Origin: Manis javanica
Taxonomy: Eukaryota; Chordata; Mammalia; Pholidota; Manidae
Assembly (NCBI RefSeq): GCF_040802235.1
Contig: NC_133156.1
Span: 117,024,173 to 117,088,172 of the forward strand
DNA: 64,000 bases
Direction: 5' to 3'
In this document: positions 57,372-64,000 of the stretch, piece by piece
How the letters are laid out: each line of letters opens with the position of its first letter
How positions within the stretch are numbered: the stretch's first letter is position 1
Program-made: the position numbers and the translations under genes
The notes under the pieces: model-generated
What the model was told of the DNA's origin: nothing
The model's database searches: none
Seen by the model: only the letters and a program-made list of their open reading frames with translations

Positions 57372-59372
57372 TGGTGGTATATTTTGAAAAAAAATTTAAA
57401 TATAGGATATAAAATTAGTATGCAGAGATCTGTTGCATTCTTCTGCACTAATGATAAACTAGCAGAGGGAGAAATCAGGAAAACAATTCCATTCACAATT
57501 GCATCAAAAAGTATAAAATACCTAGGAATAGACTTAACCAAGGAAGTGAAGAACTTATACTCTGAAACTACAAGACACTCATGAGAGAAATTAAAGATAC
57601 CAATAAATGGAAACACATCCCATGCTCATGGATAGGAAGAACTAGTATTGTCAAAATGACCATCCTGCCTAAAGCAATCTACAGATTCAATGCAATCCCT
57701 ATCAAAATACCAATAGCATTCTTCAATAAACTAGAGCAAATAGTTATAAAATTCATATGGAATCACAGAAGATCCTGAATAGCCAAAGCAATCCTGAGAA
57801 GGAAGAATAAAGCAGGGGATCTCACTTCCCAACTTCAAGCTCTACTACAAAGCCACAGTAATCAGGACTATTTGGTACTGGCACAAGAATAGATCCATAG
57901 ACCAATGTAACAGACTAGAGAGCCCAGATATAAACTCAAGCATAGATGGTAAATTAATATACAATAAAGAAGCCATGAATATACAATGGAGAAATGACAG
58001 CCTCTTCAACAACTGGTGTTGGCAAAACTGGACAGCTACATGCAAGAGAATGAGACTGGATTATTGTCTAACCCCATACACCAAAGTAAACTCAAAATGG
58101 ATCAAAGACTTGAATATAAGGCATAAAACCATAAAACTCTTAGAAGAAAACATAGGCAAAAATCTCTGAAATATAAACATGAGCAACTTTTTCCTGAACA
58201 CATCTCCTCAGGCAAGGGAAACAAAAGCAAAAATGAACAAATGGGACTACATCAAGCTAAAAAGCTTCTGTACAACAAAGGACACCATCAGCAGAACAAA
58301 AAGACATCCTATAGTATGGGAGAATATATTTGTAAATGACATATCTGACAAGGGGTTAACATCCAAAATATATAAAGAACTCACATGCTTCAACACCCAA
58401 AAAGCAAATAACCTGATTAGAAAATGGGCAGAAGATATGAACAGATACTTCTCCAAAGAAGAAATTCAGATGGCCAACAGACACATGAAAAGATGCTCCA
58501 CATCGCTAATTATCAGGGAAATGCAAATTAAAAACACAATGAGATATCACCTCACACCAGTTAGGATGGCCAACATTGAAAAGACTATGAACAACAAATG
58601 CTAGTGAGGATGTGGAGAAAGGGGAACCCTCCTACACTGTTGGTGGGAAAGTAAATTAGTTCAACCATTGTGGAAAGCAATATGGGGGTTCCTCAAAAAA
58701 CTAAAAATAGAAATACCATTTGACCTGGGAATTCCACTCCTAGGAATTTACCCAAAGAAAACAACTTCTCTGATTCAAAAAGACATATGCACCCCTATGT
58801 TTATCGCAGCACTATTTACAATAGCCAAGATAGGAAAGCAACCTGTGTCCATCAGTAGATGAATGGATAAAGAAGATGTCAATGGAATACTATTCAGCCG
58901 CAAGAAAGAAACAAATCCTACCATTTGCAACAACATGGATGCAGCTAGAGGGTATTATGCTCAGTGAAACCTGTCAGGCAGAGAAAGACAAATACCAAAT
59001 GACTTTCCTCATTTGTGGAGTATAACAATGAAGCAAAACTGAAGGAACAAAATATCAGCAGACTCACAGACTCCAAGAAGGGACTAGTGGTTACCAAAAG
59101 GGAGGGATGTAGAGGGGGAGGGGAGGGAGGTAGAAGGGGATTGTGGGGTGTCATGATTGGTGCAGATGGTGTGCCTGGGGTCATGGGGAAGACAGTGCAG
59201 TTCAGAGAAGTCAAATAGGGACTCTCTGGCATCTTACTACACTGACGGACAGTGACTGCAATGGGGTATGCAGAGGGACTTGATAATAAGGGTGAATGTA
59301 ATAACCATGTTCTTTTTCTTATGAGACCTTCAAAAGAGTGTATATCAATGATACCTTAATAAAAAATTTTAA
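57372..59372 (+). mobile_element. 5'-truncated L1 LINE, the least diverged in the window
   Basis: About 2.0 kb: the ORF2 C-terminal third (57.4-58.97 kb) plus a 3' UTR with a purine-rich GGGGGAGGGGAGGGAGG tract (59116-59132) and an end at 'gatacctta' followed by AATAAAAAATTTT. The A-rich flanks 'gaaaaaaaatttaaatata' (57385) and 'aaaaaattttaaataatg' (59362) may be an imperfect target duplication. The 3' UTR differs from the L1MA-like copies at 32 and 53 kb, so this is a younger lineage. Confidence 0.95.
57384..58970 (+). pseudogene. L1 ORF2 C-terminal relic
   Basis: Consecutive frames give IPFTIASKSIKYLGIDLTKE (57384-57584), [20 protein letters not shown] followed by [17 protein letters not shown] (57581-57778), [20 protein letters not shown] (57975-58169), a 141-codon frame with [36 protein letters not shown] and [15 protein letters not shown] (58179-58604), and FLKKLKIEIPFDLGIPLLG (58668-58862). 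This is the region after the reverse transcriptase core of L1 ORF2p. The endonuclease and RT catalytic parts are absent and several stops and frameshifts break it. Confidence 0.95.
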
Positions 59373-61787
59373 ATAATGCTTTGGGGTATCCATTTACTAC
59401 AAGAGATGTGGCATTAAAACTGCTTAAGGAAATTCTTTTGAGATTTTATATGTAGATTTATTATAAAATTGCAGGATGGTATTACTTTGCTTTTAAAAGA
59501 TTTTTAAAATGTGTTTTTCATTATATCTTTCCAAGTCATTTGCTATTTAAGGAACAAAACAAATAAAAACAAAATGATTCGCTCAACATCATATAAAAAG
59601 TTGGCCATAAATCAAGCTTTGTTTTATTTCAAAGAATGAGAATGCACAGGAAGAAAAAATATTCCAGGAGAAACACTCTGGGTGGCATATTGGAGAAGAA
59701 TCTCTGTGAACTTTTGTGCAAAAAAAAAAGATAACTTTTGTCCTTTCAGTTTGAAATTTCAACATTTTTAGAAAGATAAATTTAAAATGTTCTGCCACTT
59801 ACACTAAAGTTCTGATACATACAGTAGATATATTAATGCACATGTCATGGCTTGGGATAAATAAGATATAGATCTATTTCTGCACTCTTAGCACTGGGTC
59901 CTATAATTTGATGTATTAACTATGTGGTTCACCTTGTCCTTTTTAGTATAACATCGACCAAAAGATGATGCATATGTAAATTGTCAGGTAAGGGGAGAGA
60001 TACAGAGTGAAACAAACCCATGCAGAAATCTATAGGTGACAGTGGGCAAGTTACTGGCAAAAGCCATTGATGACTAAGGAGCTTAGCCAGTAGATCTGTT
60101 ACCTCAAAAATGCTTTCACTGTGTGTCTCTAGGAAGTGTTCACATTTTTATCTTCTACTATATATATATATTTTTTCTTTATTTGGTTTTTCTTTGGCTT
60201 ACTTCTAAACAAAATTTCATTTCCTTTCAATTCTTACCTTGAAGTTAAACTTTCCAAATAAAAATATCCTCTGCTTAATTTCCTAAAACATCCTGGGATG
60301 TAGGAAAGAAGAGAGGTTCTACCCTTCTTGAAATTTGCCATATTCACTTGCAATGCAAATTTCTTAACTGTTTATAATCAATTTCTGTATCATTACCATT
60401 ACCAAACTACATGGTTAGAGTCTATCAGACACTCGTTTGTGTTCCATGATTTGACTTCTATTAAAACAACTTTCATTCATAAATTTCAAAAAGAAATTTA
60501 TCCAGATGGCTCCAGCTTATCCAGAGGACAGCTCTTTGCTGTCCTCAGTGGTGAAATAAATACAGGACAGGATATATACTCCCCAGGATTGCCACAGAAG
60601 TCTATGTGTATATTAACCTTTATTGAAAGAGTGCAGGACAATAAAATAAATTACAATGGGGATCAGGTGCATTTAGGATTGTATGCCAAATAGGACTCTT
60701 CCCATAATCCAAGGAAAAATGTGCAAATATTAAACTCTTTACAGAGAGTACTCTCATGGTTATACCCAATTCTTGGTTGCATACATCATATTTAAATCCT
60801 CTATCCTCTGCAAGAATCTCTCTTTCAAACTCCCCCAGAGATCCCAACTTCTCTTGGGGGCAACCCCATTCCTTATTTACACCAGTTGGTCTGCATTTGG
60901 AAACCATCCACTTCTTACCCTCAGGATATCTGTGGACGTGGATCCTATAATCCTCTAGTAGTGTATAGCCCAAATTCTGCGTTATTAAGCTCAGAGCAAC
61001 ACCAGAAAGATTGAAGAGGTGGAGGATGAGGATGGGTGAGTCACAGAATAGGATACGGCACTCCAAAATCTGTGAGCAGCAAGTGTATCTCCTTAGTCTT
61101 CTGGATAACCCAAATGCATAAAAAAATACACATCCACAAATGTCTTTCTGGGATAAACCTTAATTCTTAGAAAGACTACGGTATAAATCCTAACTGAAGT
61201 AAAGAAATATTTTGCTAATTAGCACATAATTAGTAAAGTTGTTCCTGGACTTGACAATTCAATGTACTGCTTTTGGGGATTCCAAGCTAAGACAGTGGTC
61301 ATCCTTCTCTTTTCAGACAGATCAGAGAAGCTTTCACATTAAACTCATTTGATATGTTGAGCCAGATCAGATTCTTGGGCAGGGTTATTTCCTCTAGTTT
61401 ATGAACAGGAAAAAAGCCAATGTGATGGTCTATTTGTCTTCTAAATGAAAGGATAGAGTTGCTGTTCATGTAGTAAAGATTAATGATCTAGCAATTATAA
61501 TCTTAAAATAAAAATATATTGTCAGATTAATTTTATGGTTGTCCATTTAGTTTTTTGTGGGATATTTGAATAATGCCAGAGTAAAGAGCAATAAATTTAG
61601 CTAAAATATTTTAGCCAATACTTTTTCTAATAACCAGATTTTAAGTCATACATCTATCACCTCTCAAATATAAATCAACTACTCCTTTCACTAAATTAGA
61701 CATGATCATAATTTCTATAAAATCTAATGAACTTTATCATCTGGCTGGTCAACTATTTTTCACAAGTCCTTTTACATCTTGGGAGCA
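59373..61787. other. unassigned intergenic sequence
   Basis: About 2.4 kb with no recognised repeat. The longest frames (121 codons plus at 60328-60693, 148 codons minus at 60620-61066) show no domain, no plausible splice structure and no codon pattern of a gene. Confidence 0.45.
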
Positions 61788-62000
61788 ATGTAGCAGACTG
61801 AAGCACAGGTTTGGGACTAAAGAGGCTGGAGTTTAAATCCTGAGTTCTCTGTATTCTCACTTTAATTTTGCCTAACATGCTTGAACACTGCTTCAGATTC
61901 TTCATGTGAAAGGCTTCCTATTACATAAATGGAGTTGCTGTGATTAATGAGGTTATACATTTATTTAAACTAATTTGTCTAGTCCAGGCACATAATACTC
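61788..62000 (+). mobile_element. MIR SINE
   Basis: 'agcaatgtagcagactgaag', 'tttgggactaaagaggctgg', AGTTTAAATCCTGAGTTCTC, 'cagattcttcatgtgaaagg', 'gctgtgattaatgaggttat' and 'tagtccaggcacataatac' follow the MIR consensus nearly end to end. The tRNA-like A and B boxes are decayed, so it is not a tRNA gene. Confidence 0.75.
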
Positions 62001-64000
62001 CTCAATCTTTGTTGAGCAGTATGATGATTACTGAAGTAGACTCATTCTCCAGTTGGAAATAAGAATGAAATACAGCACTTAAGCACCTATGGGTCCCTCT
62101 TTTTCCTGCTCAAGATTTCCCAGTGCTGAAAGTACTTCCTACTTTTTTTCTCTCCTTATTATTAAGCCCCATGTGAATCAGTGGAAGTGGATAGAAATCA
62201 CCAGATGGGTTAATCTTCATAGGCCATTTGGAGCACTCTGAATATTCATTCCAGAAAGAAAACATGCCTCTTGAATGGATGAGTGAGATTTGCATGGCAC
62301 TGCTTTGTACTTTTCTATTTCCTGTGTTTTTCTAACTCTCAGGGCCATAGGCATCCTTGACTTAAGCTGTCTTCTTCTTTTCTCCATAATATGCTATGCT
62401 CAATCACAGCAAGCTCTAGGCTTTCACCTCAACTATGGGGCACAGCGAATGAGATGATATGAGAGTAAAAGTGATTTATTATTGGGAAGCAAAAAGGAAA
62501 GAAAGATAAGCATGTGATCCCTCTCAGTTTTGTGGAAAATGTAGAAAAAGTGTGGTCATACTTTGTGTCTCTATAAAGTACTGGCAGTTAATAAAAACCT
62601 ACATTAAGAATCATATATTTTCTGTGTTCCCCACTTCACACTTCAATCTTATCAGTGGTGAATGTGGCCAATGTTAGTCCATAGAACTGTCATATATACA
62701 GTATACATGATATGTATGGACATTGTCTTCTCCCTTCAACTTCTTGAAATAGATCTGAAGCCAAGGAAGAAAAATGGATGGATGTACCCAAGTCCACATA
62801 GGAAACTGATGACAATTGAGGATAATTTAATAAAAGGTCTATTTATACAGTAGTTAGAAGAATTAAGGGAAACCAACAAGAGATAGTGTATTCATCTGGG
62901 GAAAGGAATAAGAAGAGGAAATCATTACTTTTCTGTTTTTATTTTTAACATAACCAAAGAGATCATATGTTAAAAGATTCCTTCTTTCATGACACAATAG
63001 TTAGAATAGCAGTCTAATCTTAAAAGTTCATTGCTATTTCTTCTTTTGTATTCCTACTGAACTTCATACTCAACTCTAACACTTATGATATTGTCTACTT
63101 GTCATGCTGTCTAGTGGCTCCTCCTAAATAATTACCAGACAGTAATCATAAATGTGTTCATTTTATTGTCCCTCTACTTCTCAAGTACAAATGAGAATAA
63201 AAGTTTTTTAAAGTTTGGAAATAAATATACCTTTTAAGTTTGACAATGGATAAGGGAAAGTATGAGTAGGGAAAGAAACTAATATATATCAAATACTGTT
63301 ATTAGCCAACTAGGCTAATGTTTGACAAATCTTTCTGTTGTTTGTTACAACTATGGTTGTTTATTCTGAAACTATTAGATGATCCCTCTGAATTCTGAGC
63401 AGTATCATAGTGAGCTACTGTATTGCTTCAGTATAACAATAGATATTCTTACTAAGATTACATTGCCATTATAAAATGGACAGTGGAATCAGTTTGAATT
63501 ACACCCACCACTAGGGCAATGGATTTTCCTGCTTTAAGATAAAGATTGTCACTGAGCATGCTCTTCCTGGACCTCAGAACCCAGCTCTATTTCTAGTAAG
63601 TCCGGAAGGAAATTTACCATTAGTTGATATTGGAATTGAGAGACTCAACCCCCTCCTATTTATCACTAAAACTCTATTGAGGGCTTCATTTCTCTTGTTC
63701 AAAGAATTCTGCTCCCATCTTGCATAGCTTTGTCAAAATATTTTGTACACATGTCTGTCATGTTGTTCTAATAATGCATTTACATTACATAAAACTGGCA
63801 ACATTAAATATATACAGGATGGGGAGATCAGAAAGACAGATTGCCAAGATTTCCTGTGTTTAGCCAAAAGCCCAAGGGATAATACAGTAGGTGATGTTTT
63901 CTATTCTTTCTGGGTAAGGAAGATCAGAAGTAGCTATTAGATTTTTTCAAAGTAATATTCTAACTCATGCTGCTTGGAAAATGATCTTATTTCTGTGATG
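62001..64000. other. unassigned intergenic sequence
   Basis: About 2.0 kb to the window end with no recognised gene or repeat. Confidence 0.5.

Noticed and set aside
60620..61066. 148-codon minus-strand open frame as a gene
   Set aside because: No domain or signal. Competing plus-strand frames lie at the same place (60756-60958). Length is plausible by chance.
1..64000. A novel defence, biosynthetic or phage-like gene system
   Set aside because: There are no operon-like runs of genes, ribosome binding sites or long coding frames. The content is repeat-dense mammalian intergenic DNA.

Overview
The window looks like mammalian (eutherian, boreoeutherian) nuclear DNA from a gene-poor, AT-rich region. 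It is full of LINE-1 (L1), L2, MIR, MaLR and hAT-Charlie relics. I see no protein-coding gene, coding exon, functional RNA gene, CRISPR array or bacterial or phage-like system. Primate Alu, rodent B1/B2, carnivore tRNA-Lys SINEs and ruminant BovB are all absent by eye. The 3' end of the best-preserved L1 (57.4-59.4 kb) points to a non-primate, perhaps laurasiatherian mammal such as a pangolin, but that species guess is weak. Family names rest on recognition of remembered consensus patterns, not on a search, and most boundaries are good only to about 10-50 bases.

Layout. 0-9 kb is rich in LTR elements: a solo LTR nested in an hAT relic (1.25-1.69 kb), an antisense MLT1-like LTR, a short LTR at 3.1 kb, and two related LTRs at 3.85 and 7.24 kb. 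The second of these directly follows a dUTPase-like retroviral relic. Two further LTR-like blocks follow, and an hAT element sits inside an ancient repeat at 5.6-6.3 kb. 9-17 kb holds an L2 piece, an hAT-type miniature element, an antisense L1 chimera (12.4-13.0 kb), an antisense LTR, and a broken gag-protease of an endogenous retrovirus with its 5' LTR on the minus strand (15.0-16.6 kb). 17-31 kb is mostly unassigned single-copy-looking sequence with scattered MIR, L2 and L1 pieces and a cluster of three MIRs near 30 kb. 31-42 kb holds L1 fragments in both orientations, back-to-back L2 copies, and an internally deleted hAT element that still contains transposase sequence (40.7-41.5 kb). 42.4-43.6 kb is an antisense MaLR provirus remnant. 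44-64 kb is ancient repeats, a long antisense L1 (49.8-51.9 kb), the L1 at 57.4-59.4 kb, a MIR, and unassigned sequence.

Nothing here works together as a system. The content is a layered record of insertions. The observations most worth checking are two very short poly(A)-tailed insertions with target-site duplications (44.57 and 26.3 kb), the gag-protease fossil, and the paired LTRs with the dUTPase-like relic.
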